This document shows, in pieces, positions 35,027-45,819 of a stretch of DNA of 64,000 nt. Made by a program: the position numbers and the translations under genes. Position 1 is the stretch's first letter. Each line of letters starts with the position of its first letter. Source of the DNA: Casuarina equisetifolia (lineage: Eukaryota > Streptophyta > Magnoliopsida > Fagales > Casuarinaceae); NCBI GenBank assembly GCA_028551475.1, contig CM052359.1, positions 2,977,583 through 3,041,582 of the forward strand. The letters are read 5' to 3'. The notes under the pieces were generated by a model. That model was given only the letters and a program-made list of their open reading frames with translations, was not told the origin of the DNA and searched no databases.

Positions 35027-36451
35027 TCAATCCCCCTTGACAAGCTTGTGGTTCTCAAGAAACTGAACTAATCCGTCTATGTTCTTAGACTGAAGGTTCC
35101 TGTCTGTGACTATGGAGCTCATTTCCTTCGCTTTGTCCCTATAGATCTTCCCCTCCTCATCCTTCACAACCATCTTCAGCGTTTGGGCCAGGGAGTCGCT
35201 GGTGAACGACCCGTCTTGTTCGTTTCTGGGTACCTCCAGCCCTGCTTGCCTCTCTTCCAGAAACCTAGCTATCAGCGATGGGTCACTGAAGAAGGGCAAT
35301 AGAATAAGTGCACGTCCAAATAGAAATCCCTCCGTTACTGAACTCCAACCACAGTGAGTCACGAAACCCCCAACCGAGTTGTGAGCTAATATCCTGAGCT
35401 GAGGTGCCCAGTCCGTCCAAACAATCCCACGATCTCTCGTTCGCTCTTCGAATCCTTCCGGTAGCTCAACGACGTCTCGGCCGACGGAGCCACTTCTCTT
35501 TCTTAGAACCCAAAAGAAGGCCAACCCCGATTTCTCAAGACCAAGAGCCAGCTCTGTGAAGTCTTGTTGACTTGGTTGAATTTCACTTCCGAGTGCTATA
35601 TAAACTACTGACCCTTTTTCCTGCTTATCCAACCACTCAGCAATCATGTCCCAACTGCTATCTTGGCTGTTTGCTTTGCTAATCTCTTGCAGGGAGGGTG
35701 CCAATAAGCCCATTGGAATTACAGGTACATCATAAAGCTCTTGAAGGAGCTTCAACCACTCACCTTCGAACTCCGTGCAGCTTTTAAAAGCCCAGGCTTC
35801 GACGCCTGAGATGACCGTTGCGACTCGAAAGTAGTCTGAAACACCGGAAGCATTTTCTTCAACGTGGTCAAGCATTTTCTTTGCCTCAAAAAGCCGTAAT
35901 GCTAATTTGGTTGGAAATGGTATCCACGGAGGAGGAACAGTAAAATCCTCGGGCTTTGTCCTTTCACTTTGGTTTGTCGAGTCCTTAGTACTCGAATTCT
36001 CTGGTTTGAAGAAACACATTCCTGCTGCGCTGAAAACACTGAAGTATACCCGTGGGATGCCCAGTTTGGAAGCTATTGGGGGTAACCAGTGAGGAGCAAA
36101 GTCGTGAATGATCCAATCAGGAGCTGAAGTTTCTAAATAATGAAAAAAGGGTTCCCGGAGACCATCGTGGGCTATCTTAAGGTATGGGATTATGTGGTAG
36201 GGAACGTCCATGGTGGCCTCTGCGTTTTCAGGCAGGTTCTCAACGCGGGGTAAGGGCAGCTTAACGAACGTAATCAAAGGTTCTAAATCTGGCGGGATCT
36301 TTGGTAGACGTTCGATATTTCTAGGGGTTGATATGAAAGAAACACTGTGACCCTTCCGGGCTATAAGCTTGCTCAGCTCAAGGAAAGGGATCATGTGGCC
36401 AAAGGCTAGCCATGGGAACAAAATTATGTGTAGCTTCTGAGGCTCAGCCAT
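35027..36451 (-). CDS. UGT91-like UDP-glycosyltransferase, intact
   Basis: A 474-residue family-1 glycosyltransferase without introns and the only undamaged UGT of the window. Catalytic His19 lies in F-G-H-M-I-P and its acidic partner Asp117 in W-I-I-H-D-F. The PSPG sugar-donor box spans about 348-391 with W-A-P-Q, H-C-G-W-S-S and E-G-F. UGT91 enzymes act in the cytosol and usually add a sugar (rhamnose, glucose or xylose) to an existing sugar on flavonoid or terpenoid glycosides; the acceptor cannot be read from sequence. Oddity: the PSPG box ends in D-P (390-391), whereas the sister copies end in D-Q. That Gln normally contacts the donor sugar, so donor choice or activity may differ. It is divergently paired with the CLE gene at 37956, 1.5 kb away. 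Confidence 0.92.
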   Translation of the reverse strand: MAEPQKLHIILFPWLAFGHMIPFLELSKLIARKGHSVSFISTPRNIERLPKIPPDLEPLITFVKLPLPRVENLPENAEATMDVPYHIIPYLKIAHDGLREPFFHYLETSAPDWIIHDFAPHWLPPIASKLGIPRVYFSVFSAAGMCFFKPENSSTKDSTNQSERTKPEDFTVPPPWIPFPTKLALRLFEAKKMLDHVEENASGVSDYFRVATVISGVEAWAFKSCTEFEGEWLKLLQELYDVPVIPMGLLAPSLQEISKANSQDSSWDMIAEWLDKQEKGSVVYIALGSEIQPSQQDFTELALGLEKSGLAFFWVLRKRSGSVGRDVVELPEGFEERTRDRGIVWTDWAPQLRILAHNSVGGFVTHCGWSSVTEGFLFGRALILLPFFSDPSLIARFLEERQAGLEVPRNEQDGSFTSDSLAQTLKMVVKDEEGKIYRDKAKEMSSIVTDRNLQSKNIDGLVQFLENHKLVKGD

Positions 36452-37955
36452 GGTGTTCCTGGCAGTGGCTACTAGTGTTTACGCTCACTTTCTAATATAG
36501 ACCAAAAGAGCTACAAATCATTGTGGGAAGATGGGAAGAATGGTTGCCAATTATTGTTGAAAGAAGATAAGAATGGTAGTTGAAGGAGGGGGTTGTAGAT
36601 CGGCGCGTATTGGATTTGGATCCAATTAACAATAGATGTGCTAATTTTATAAGATATAATATCTATATCCATTACAAAAGGGAGCTATGCAAAACTGTTA
36701 GCGTGGACCAACGTACATTATTTTATGTGAAATGGATCCAAATACTGCCCCTATCAAAGTTCACCTAATGTTTTAGGTCATCGATATGACTCACACCTCA
36801 TTACTTATCCGACTCATTAGCTGGAAGCATTTCTCACGTTTGGGCAATGGACAACCGCCTGCTAAAAATCCTCTATTTTGAACCAATTTGTGAAGTTTTT
36901 TTAAATGTAAATTTGCATTAATAATTGTATACAAAAATATAACGGCATATCTTAGCATTATAATAGTTACAAAATTATTTCAAACCTCACTTGAAATAAT
37001 ATTTTCTTTGGAGATTTTATATCTTGAAACAAACAAGTTCTTATATACAATTTTCCTTACTTTTGCCAATGAGATTAAGATGCCAATAATCTTGTTCTAA
37101 AATCATCCTTATTACGTTAAATCCTCTCCCTTCTAGCCAAATTGTCAAATTGATTGAAAGTTACATGACTTTTTGAGTGAAATTTTTAGAAAAAAGAATC
37201 AAGGGTATTACTATAAGCTAGTATATATTGACGAATGCTGTAATCTTTTGGACATGTAACAAGTACCAAGGATCTTGTAAAAGTCTCTATGTAGCCATAA
37301 GTTGCGAAGGTCTCGATGCTAAAGTGGAAAATAGTAATACTTTTCCCAAAAAGAACCATTATTTGATGGGAAAAAGCAAATGATTAAATCAGAAGATCCC
37401 ACCGCCTTGAATAAATTAACGTAAATATGAAATTATTGCGTTGCCTTTAAATTCTACGATTAAAAAAATGAAATGATTACGTTTCACGTTGGCTCCGTAG
37501 GGATTTTATTATTACGTGATGGATACATGTCATTATCAGAGATATCCAACATCTCCCTCATGATTCTCGAGCAACATGAAGGAAAAAGAAGACAAGGAAA
37601 AGAGAGTAGTAATTGTGGTGAAATCAGTGGGGAAAATTATTTGAAAGATTCTCAAGGCCGTTTGTTTGTTTTCAGCCGTTTGGTGTGCCGGCCGTCGGAC
37701 TGGGTCGGACCGTTCGGTTGTTTCACCGTTCGACGGTTCGGCCGGTAGTCCCAACTTGGTCAGGACGTTTGGCTGTCCCGTCCAAGTTGCCTTGCACCCT
37801 CTATTACAGAAATAGCATATCAAGAAACAGAAGCAGAATTTTGTCTATTTTTAAAATTATTATTTGTAACAAGTAAACTTCATGTCTTTATAAACAGTCT
37901 TCCAGCTTCTTCGATCTCCTCACTTCTTCAGCCCTGTTCTTCATATCCACCTAAC
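36452..37955. promoter_or_regulatory. shared intergenic region between UGT (minus) and CLE (plus)
   Basis: Closely similar to 25250-26811. The GC-rich block (37660-37790) is shorter than in its sister by 47 bp. The deletion is bounded by the 4-bp word AAGT in the longer copy (compare 26597-26645). A TATA box is at 37889-37894. Confidence 0.6.
37889..37894 (+). promoter_or_regulatory. TATA box of the CLE gene at 37956
   Basis: TATAAA, 67 bp before the ATG. Confidence 0.6.
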
Positions 37956-38495
37956 ATGGCCAACAGAATTGCCGTCTGTATCTACATGTTCTTCTCGGTC
38001 TGCTTCGTTCTCCTTGCGAACTCCCAGGAACATGTTCTCAATGGAGACCCCACCATGAAACACAATATAGACAGACTCCATCCGTTGAGTCATTTGGGTA
38101 ATGATGTCTCAAAACTTGAGCATTACCGAAAGTTGGCCGAAGTAGGAGCACTACCGGATGAAGTCGTACCTGGAGGACCAGATCCCATACATCACTTTAA
38201 TGATCCCTTAGAACTTGAGCATTCCCAAAAGTTGGCCGAAGCCAGAGCCCAACCGGAACAAGCCGTACCAGGAGGACCAGATCCCATACATCACTTTTAT
38301 GATCCCTCAGAACTTGAGAATTCCCGAAAGTTGGCCAAAGCCAGAGCACAACCGGATCAAGTCGTACCAGGAGGACCAGATCCCATACATGACTTATATG
38401 ATCCCTCAGAACTTGAGAATCCCCGAAAGTTGGCCGAAGCCAAAGCACAACCAGACCAAGTCGTTCCAGGAGGACCAGATCCTGTACGTCGCTGA
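37956..38495 (+). CDS. multi-CLE peptide precursor, four motifs, last one altered
   Basis: A 179-residue precursor nearly identical to that at 26812, with motifs at 69-80, 102-113, 135-146 and 168-179. Differences include Val for Ala at 63, Asn for Tyr at 82, and the last two residues, Arg-Arg instead of His-His. His at position 11 is nearly invariant in CLE peptides, so motif 4 may be inactive or processed differently; motifs 1-3 are intact. The signal peptide is unchanged. This is the only CLE gene whose UGT neighbour is also intact. Secretion and receptor signalling are inferred from the CLE family. Confidence 0.9.
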   Translation: MANRIAVCIYMFFSVCFVLLANSQEHVLNGDPTMKHNIDRLHPLSHLGNDVSKLEHYRKLAEVGALPDEVVPGGPDPIHHFNDPLELEHSQKLAEARAQPEQAVPGGPDPIHHFYDPSELENSRKLAKARAQPDQVVPGGPDPIHDLYDPSELENPRKLAEAKAQPDQVVPGGPDPVRR

Positions 38496-38601
38496 CTCTT
38501 ATGATCCCTTGAAACTTGAGCATTCCAGAATTATGGCTGAAGGCAGAGAACCAACGGATCAAGACATACCAAGAGAACCAGATCCCGCGCATCACTTTTG
38601 A
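38496..38601 (+). other. out-of-frame terminal CLE repeat relic in the 3' UTR
   Basis: The same arrangement as at 27352-27457; the relic motif reads Q-D-I-P-R-E-P-D-P-A-H-H. Confidence 0.7.
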
Positions 38602-38907
38602 TTGTCCCTACATTTTGAGCTCCTAATCCTATAGGATTGTTTGAGAAGACAAGACTGAATATTTTCCAAGCAATTTGAGAAGTGTTAATTTTTAAATAAT
38701 ATCTATATAAAGACTTGTCTCCTTCTATTCTTAAATTAATTTTTGGATTAAATTTTAGATTTTGTCCAATAATTGATACAAAAGCTAAGTGATTTTATGC
38801 ATTTTTGAGACTTGAGGAAAATCTTTCTAGTCATATCTTTAGACTCATCTTTACAACTATGGTCTAAGGCAAGTTGGAGAGAAAAGAAGGATGATGATAT
38901 ATATGCA
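38602..38907 (+). repeat. CLE 3' flank, first part
   Basis: Conserved with 27458-27770. It is interrupted at 38908 by a solo LTR and resumes at 40159. Confidence 0.6.
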
Positions 38908-40158
38908 TGTTCGGTGAATTTTATATGCAAGTGAACATGTCGAACAAGTAATATAATGATAAGAAAGATATCGTTCCAAAGAGATTGGTGATTACTAAAC
39001 TAATTAATTAGTAACAGTGAACAACTCCTAGAATTTATCTAGCAAATCAAATTGATGGATGATAGATTAACTAACTAAGTCTAAGAAAACTTAATAAAAG
39101 AAATATGTTAGAGCATATGACTTCACCATAATTACTAGGTACTAATATTGATTATTTATGCTTGCAAGAGAGATAATATCTATGTGATGGCGGAATTTCC
39201 TAATTTATTTACTATCCTATGTCTAGGTATAACAAATCTTCTTAGTTCATTAATTCACTATATCTTTATATGTGAATTGAAACAAACCAAATGCATTAGG
39301 ATCTATGAATATTCCCAGTTTACACCGAAAGCCACACAAACAATATGGTATATGTCTATCCATATTTAATCTATGGTTACATATTACAAGAAGCAACTGC
39401 ATGCTATTTCCTGTCGGTCTTTAACATGCAAATCAAGTCATCTAAGTGGTAGCTAATCACCTAAAAGCATTAAACTCCGTAATATGTAACTTCACATAAA
39501 TAAAATATCTTGCAAAACATAATAATCATAAGATTCATACCATCATAATTAGGTTACATCGTAGCTCTAACAAAAATAAACTAAAACATAAAGAAATAAT
39601 GAGGAAAAATAGTAATAAGAAATAAAGAAGGCATCTTGAATCCAAGAACAAGAAGTCTGTCACCTTTTTTGTCTTCTCTTCAAGAAAACCTTGAATTCTT
39701 GGCCTTTTTCTTGAGTTGTGCTCAATTTCCTCCCCTCCTCCTTCTTTTGCCTCTTCTCTTCTCTTAAATAGGGTTTAGGTTTAGACTTACTTTTATCCTA
39801 GTAGAATTGGGTCTTAGAGATCTAAAACAATTGGGTTTTGAACTCCTAATTTAATTAGGCTTTGAACTCCTAATATGATTAGGTTTTCTAATTATTTAGA
39901 AAACCCAATAACAATAAAATCTAATAACAATCATTCAAAGCCCAAGCCCATCTTGGCTCTCTTGATCCTGATATTACGATTTTGCCACACAATAAGCATC
40001 AAGCTCTCCATGTTCATCTCTTTTCTCCTTGCCTTCTTGTGCTACATAAACAAGATAAATTTAAGTAAATAAAGAGGAGTTCAAATGTTTTCTCACAATT
40101 ATTAAAGTTATTTATTGCCTAAAATAGGTAAAATAACTTTATAAAAATAGAGTTATCA
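38908..40158 (-). mobile_element. Athila-like solo LTR, 1251 bp
   Basis: TGTTCGG...GTTATCA, the same family and orientation as 31420-32693. The flanking 5-mers are ATGCA and AAGCA, a target duplication with one mismatch. The empty site is seen at about 56743-56765. Confidence 0.88.
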
Positions 40159-40960
40159 AAGCACAAACCCTAAACCCTAATTATTAAAAGCCTACTTTCT
40201 TATGCCAAAAGAAGATCATAACTCTTGTGGGGTTGATCCACTATAGCTAGAGGTTGTATTATAGAATAGAAATCAATGAACCTTTCAAAATCTCCCCCAC
40301 ACAATCTGAGCCAAGATCACGTTCTACTTTTATTTATTGTTGTACTAAAATATCTCCTTACCTTTTAGCATATTTTTTCTTTCGTGTTATTCAATTTTAA
40401 GCATTTTTAGGAAGTAAAGAAATTTAAGTATTCCTTTTAATTGATTTGTAAAGATAGAACATGTATTGTAGTTTAAAGAAGTTCTCATAGTATGATTTAG
40501 ATACGTGACAATCTTTTCATATTCTTAATGTTGTTATTCTTTTATTTATGTTGATGTTTATGTTATATGGGCAAAGACAGATTTTTTTTAAACTCAATAT
40601 GTATTAATTTTAAATCTTCTCCCCCGTAATTAATTAAAATATTTTTTTTTATTTGAGTAATCTAATTATTTACTTGTAAATAATATACTAATTCATAATT
40701 AAGAAAACTTAATCTATTGCCTTTCAAGTTTTGGGATTCAAATAAGAAAATCATTACATTTGAATTCTAAACTAGTTATCTTAATTTACCATTATACTCG
40801 TCATTTGAATGTAGTTTTTAGTAAATTATAAGAACAAAAATTGGAGTGAAATTTTGTGTTTCCAAATACATAAGTAATAACTAATATATCCTAGATTGTC
40901 TTATTGAAAGTCACATTGAAAGTTTAACTCTTTATTTTAAGGGAATGGATATTTTAAATT
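40159..40960 (+). repeat. CLE 3' flank, second part
   Basis: Begins with two telomere-type CCCTAAA units (about 40165-40180) and matches 27765-28545 and 56755-57565. No gene. Confidence 0.6.
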
Positions 40961-42403
40961 AGCCACTCTACCAATTTAAAGCATGAAAATAAGATGGCTT
41001 TATTTCCTTCCAAATAACAAAATAGTCTAATGATGGGTTCTAAACTACATGAGACTAAACTTGCCTTCAATGTCTCTAAAGATAACACATAATTTGGTAC
41101 CCTATAAAATATCAATTAGATGTTTTCTCTCTTTTTTTCCCTCACCCCTAAACCTTAACAACAATACCATTGTCCACTAAACAACCTTTAACACAAGCCA
41201 CCTTATGGTGGCCACCGCACAACACCCACACCCCCCCCCCCCTCCTCCCCCCTTTCTCACCATTTGCCATTACCCTCAACTTTCTTAAATGGCATGCCAC
41301 CAAAAAGATTTGAACCGCCTTTACAAGTAATGTCCCCTATGCCAATGACTTCTAACAAATCTTATTTTGTTGTCCTTATCAATCAAGCAAAAGTGTCCTC
41401 TTTTCCATTACTTCTACCAATTCCACCTATTCCTTTCTCTCCAAAAGAACCCACAACATATAAGGGAGAGTAGAATCTTGCATACTTCCTTTTGAATATT
41501 AACAAGTTATAGAATTTCATAGATTCATGCTTATAGCAAACTTTGGATCAAGTTGTCCCTCTACAAAATCCTTTAAGCATCGTCAACACTTATTAAGGTT
41601 TAAACCATCCTGCCATAGTTGGATTAATGGATCCTTGAAATATTTGGATTCATCTTTCTTCCAGAGGAGGATCTCACCATGGCTTGGTCAAGTGAATCAC
41701 AAGTTTTTAAGAACATTCATTTTCTTCTTTACAAATGGTCAAGGGCACTAAAGAAAAGCAATCAGTCCAAATACAGAGTGATCTAGCTTTAATTACTAGG
41801 TTTGCCTTTACCTCCTTATAATCCTTCAACTTAATGTGGAATAGGTAATACACTTGATTGTTTTTAAAGGTAGTTGATCACACTTTATTATTAGAGAATT
41901 CCATGTTTGCAAGAATATATATAGAGATGGATATTCTAATCTTTTACCCACTAGGATTCACCTTAATGCTTTCAAGGATAGTAAGATACAACAAAAAATC
42001 ATTTATGAGATAAACATTGATTTTGTAATTATTGCCACATACAAGGATATGATAAATCCATTTATAGAAAAAAATTGTGCAAGTATAAAAAATCCAAAAT
42101 CTAGCATTTAGGAGATGGGAAAGGAAAATAAAATCTAATAGCTAAGGAATCAAAGTGTGGAAAATGAAGGAAAATACAAAAAAGTTAAAAGCAATAGTAA
42201 ACACTAAACAAGAAGTTAATCCCATTGTGTGTAATGATAAGGTTGTTGTGTCCTTAAATTAAAGCAAATTGATGAGGATATTTTTTATGTGGATGAAGAT
42301 GGAGATAAATTAAAGCAATTTGATAAATCCTATGAAATGTTCCAAGATGAAGAAATAGAAGTTGAGGAAAAATATGAAGAACACAATTCATCAAAAGGAA
42401 GTG
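40961..42403 (+). repeat. LINE ORF1 relic, left part
   Basis: Third copy of the DUF4283-type relic. The frame at 41264-41473 keeps M-P-P-K-R-F and S-Y-F-V-V-L-I-N-Q; later parts are broken. A C-rich run lies at 41229-41250. It is cut at 42403 by the Athila-like element and continues at 48710. Confidence 0.62.
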
Positions 42404-43677
42404 TGATAACTCTATTTTTATAGAGTTATTTTACCTATTTTTTAGACAATAAATAATACAATGCTTATGAGAAAATATTTGAACTCCTATTATTTATTTG
42501 AATTTGTCTTGTTTTTGTAGCATAAGGAGGCAAGGAGAAAAGGGATGAACATGGAGAACCTGATGCTTATTGTGTGGCAAAATTGTAATATCAAGATCAA
42601 GAGAGTCAAGATGGGCTTGGGCTTTGGATAATTGTTATTAGATTTTCTATTGTTATTGGATTTTCTATTTAAATAGAAAACCCAGTCATGTTAGGAATTC
42701 AAGTCTCAATTAATTTAGGAGTTCAAAACCCAATTGTTTTAGGTCTCTAAAACCCAATTGTTTTAGGTCTCTAAAACCTAATTCTACTAGGATAGGAGAT
42801 AGGTCTAAACCTAAACCCTATTTAAGAGAAGAGAAGAGGCAAAAGAAAGGAGGAGGAAATTGAGCACAACTCAAGAAAGAAGCCAAGAATTCAAGGTTTT
42901 CTTGAAGAGAAGACAAAAAGGGTGACAGACTTCTTGTTCTTGGATTCAAGATGCCTTCTTTATTTCTTATTACCATTCTTCCTCATTATTTCTTTATGTT
43001 TTAGTTTATTTTTGTTAAAGCTACGATGTAACCTAATTATGATGGTATGAATCTTATGATTATTATGTTTTGCAAGATATTTTATTTATGTGAAGTTACA
43101 TATTACGGAGTTTAATGCTTTTAGGTGATTAGCTACCACTTAGATGACTTGATTTGCATGTTAAAGACCGACAGGAAATAACATGTAGTTGCTTCTTGTA
43201 ATATGTAACCATAAATTAAATATGGATAGACATATACCATATTGTTTGTGTGGCTTTTGGTGTAAACTGGGAATATTCATAGATCCTAATGCATTTGGTT
43301 TGTTTCAATTCATATATAGAGATATAGTGAATTAATAAACTAAGTAGGTTTGCTATACCTAGACATAGGATAGTGAATAAATTGTGAAGTTCCGCCATCA
43401 CATAGATATTATCCCTCTTGCAAGCATAAATAATCAATATTAATACCTAGTAATTATGGTGAAATCATATGCTCTAACATATTTCTTGTATTTAGTTTTC
43501 TTAGATTTAGTTAGTTAATCTATCATCTATTAATTTGATTTGCTAGATAAATTCTAGGAGTTGTTCACTGTTAGTAATTAATTGGTTTAGTAATCACCAA
43601 TCTCTATGGGACGATATCTTTCTTATCATTATATTACTTGTTCGACATGTTCACTTGCATTTAGATTTCACCGAACA
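42404..43677 (+). repeat. 5' LTR, 1274 bp
   Basis: Starts TGATAACTC and ends CACCGAACA. It holds two copies of a 24-bp tandem unit at 42729-42776. Confidence 0.92.
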
Positions 43678-43683
43678 AGTTTT

Positions 43684-43701
43684 TGGCGCCGTTGCCGAGG
43701 A
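43684..43701 (+). other. primer-binding site
   Basis: TGGCGCCGTTGCC directly after the 5' LTR, the form used by Athila-type elements and complementary to tRNA-Asp 3' ends. Confidence 0.75.
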
Positions 43702-43774
43702 TTGGTTGTTTTACTGCTGATTAATATTAATACCGAATAATTTCTAGGTTTAATCAAGCTTTTATTTTCTTTTA

Positions 43775-43935
43775 AGAAAAAAAATCGTTTTTTTTAATTC
43801 TTGAAAAAAAAATTTGTTTCTTTAAATTCTTGAAAAACAATTGTTTCTTTTAATTCTTGAAAAACAAAAAAAAATCGTTTCTTTTAATTCTTGAAAAAAA
43901 AATTTTTTTTCTTAAGTTGTTGAAAAAAAAATATA
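43775..43935 (+). repeat. imperfect tandem repeats in the element leader
   Basis: Four to five copies of a motif built on tttaattcttgaaaaac, separated by A runs of varying length, between the primer-binding site and gag. Confidence 0.65.
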
Positions 43936-43986
43936 GTTGTCAAAGAAAAAAGAAAAAAAAAGTCTTTGTTAAGTTGTTAAGCAACA

Positions 43987-45819
43987 ATGATGGAAAGATA
44001 TGATGGTACATATAGACTTGTAAAAGACTATGTTACACCAACATTTTGGAATGCCACATCAAGCATTAAAAGGCCTGAAATTCAAGCAAATAACTTTGAG
44101 ATCAAGCCAACATTCATCCAGATGCTTCAAAACTCCTTACAATTTAGTGGGCTACCAAATGATGATCCAAATGCTCACATTGAAGCTTTCCTTGAAATTT
44201 GTGACCTAATCAAATACAATGGAGTCACAGATGATGCTATCAGGTTAAGACTATTTCCATTTTCTCTTAGGGACAAAGCCAAAAGTTGGCTCTATTCTCT
44301 TCCTACAGGATCAATTACTACATGGAATGATTTGGCTTAGAAATTTCTTCGTAAGTTCTTTCCTTTTGCAAAATCTGCAAAAATGCGCAAAGATATTATC
44401 ACTTTCACACAAATGGATAACGAATCACTATATGAAGCTTGGGAAAGATTCAAGAAACTTTTGAGGAGATGTCCACATCATGGACTACCCATATGGTTAC
44501 AGGTACAAATTTTTTATGATGGATCTAATACAAATCTTCGTTTCATAATTGATGCAACTGCAGGAGGGTCCTTACACAACAAAACGCCAGAAGAGGCATA
44601 TGAGCTTTTAGAGGAGATGGCATTCAATAGCTATCAATGGCCTACTGAAAGGCCACCAATGCATCAAACAAGTGGAGTCCATGGAATAGATATCTTCACC
44701 ACAATATATGCACAGTTGGAAGTGCTCGATAAAAAGATAGACAACCTAAGTATTCCAGTTGTGAGACATCAGAGTAGAGCATGTGAATTTTGTGGTGGAG
44801 CACATGAGAGCACAGAATGTCAAGTAGGTAACCCTCATGCTCATTGTAATGATTATGCTAATTTTGTTGGAATTCATAGCAGGTCACAAAATGATCCTTA
44901 CTCCAACGTATATAATTCGAGATGGCAAAACCATCAAAATCTTTCATGGAGTAACCCAAGTGAGATGAGACTGCAACCAACATTTTGGCAAACTGAAGAG
45001 GTGAAACCTAACTCAGAAGACATGAATAGCGAGTTGGCCAGCACCACACAAAACTTTATGGAGAAGACTGAAGCAAGATTTCAGAATCAGGAAGCTTTAA
45101 TAAAAAAATTAGAGTTGCAAATGGGTCAGTTGGTCAACATGCTTTTAGAGAGACAAGAGGGTCTTTTGCCTAGCAATATGAAGGAAAACCCTAGAGATAA
45201 TATAGTCACCAACCTAGCCATCGCCACACAAAATTTTATGGAGAGTGCTGAAGCGAGAATTCTGAACCAAGAGGTGAGCCTTCAAAATCAAGAAGCTTCA
45301 ATCAGAAAATTAGAGGTGCAGATGAGTCAATTGATCAACATGATCTCAGAGAATCAAGAGGGTCTTTTGCCTAGCAATATGGAGAAAAGCTTTGAAGATA
45401 CCATAGAGGCAATAACCCTAACATGTGGCAAGCAAGTAGAAGTAGTTGATGTTGACAAGGAGAGTCTCAAAGATAATGATAAAGATGTCAGCATACAACT
45501 TGAGGAGGCACCTAGGAGCAACCTTGTTCTAGAAAATCCTATGTCCTTTGTACCTCCAGCTTCATCTCCCTCGAGATTCCAGCAACATGAAAAAGATAAG
45601 CAAGTTTTGGAATTCCTTGATATATTTTTAAAACTGCACATTAACATTCCTTTTGCAGATGCTCCAGTTCAAATATCTATTTGTACAGAATTGTTGAATG
45701 AGATACTGCAGAACAAAAGGAAGTTAGAAGTATATGAGACAGTTGTGCTTATTGAAGAATGCTTAACAATCAAACGACACAAGCTGTCTCCTAAACTATT
45801 GGAGTTTCATCCTCCTTGA
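43987..45819 (+). pseudogene. Athila-like gag with one in-frame amber stop
   Basis: The frame starts at ATG 43987 and continues to TGA 45819, about 610 codons, interrupted once by TAG at 44338-44340 where relatives have Gln (L-A-Q-K-F). The retrotransposon gag domain covers the first 230 or so residues. A C-x2-C-x4-H-x4-C knuckle (C-E-F-C...H-E-S-T-E-C) lies near 44797-44820. Downstream, a coiled-coil-like block with N-Q-E-A and L-x-x-Q-M occurs twice (about 45030-45170 and 45210-45370), an internal duplication. The family's protease would follow P-P-K-L; here that point is replaced by a short tail and a stop. Readthrough of the amber codon is possible but unsupported. Confidence 0.85.

Noticed and set aside
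18369..38495. Nematode origin of the multi-CLE genes, since cyst nematodes have multi-CLE effectors
   Set aside because: Genes are embedded in plant repeats and duplicated with a plant UGT; no intron or nematode-type context supports transfer.
35027..38495. Idea that the UGT glycosylates the CLE peptide
   Set aside because: CLE arabinosylation is carried out by unrelated Golgi enzymes; UGT91 proteins are cytosolic small-molecule enzymes without a signal peptide here. Linkage alone is not evidence.
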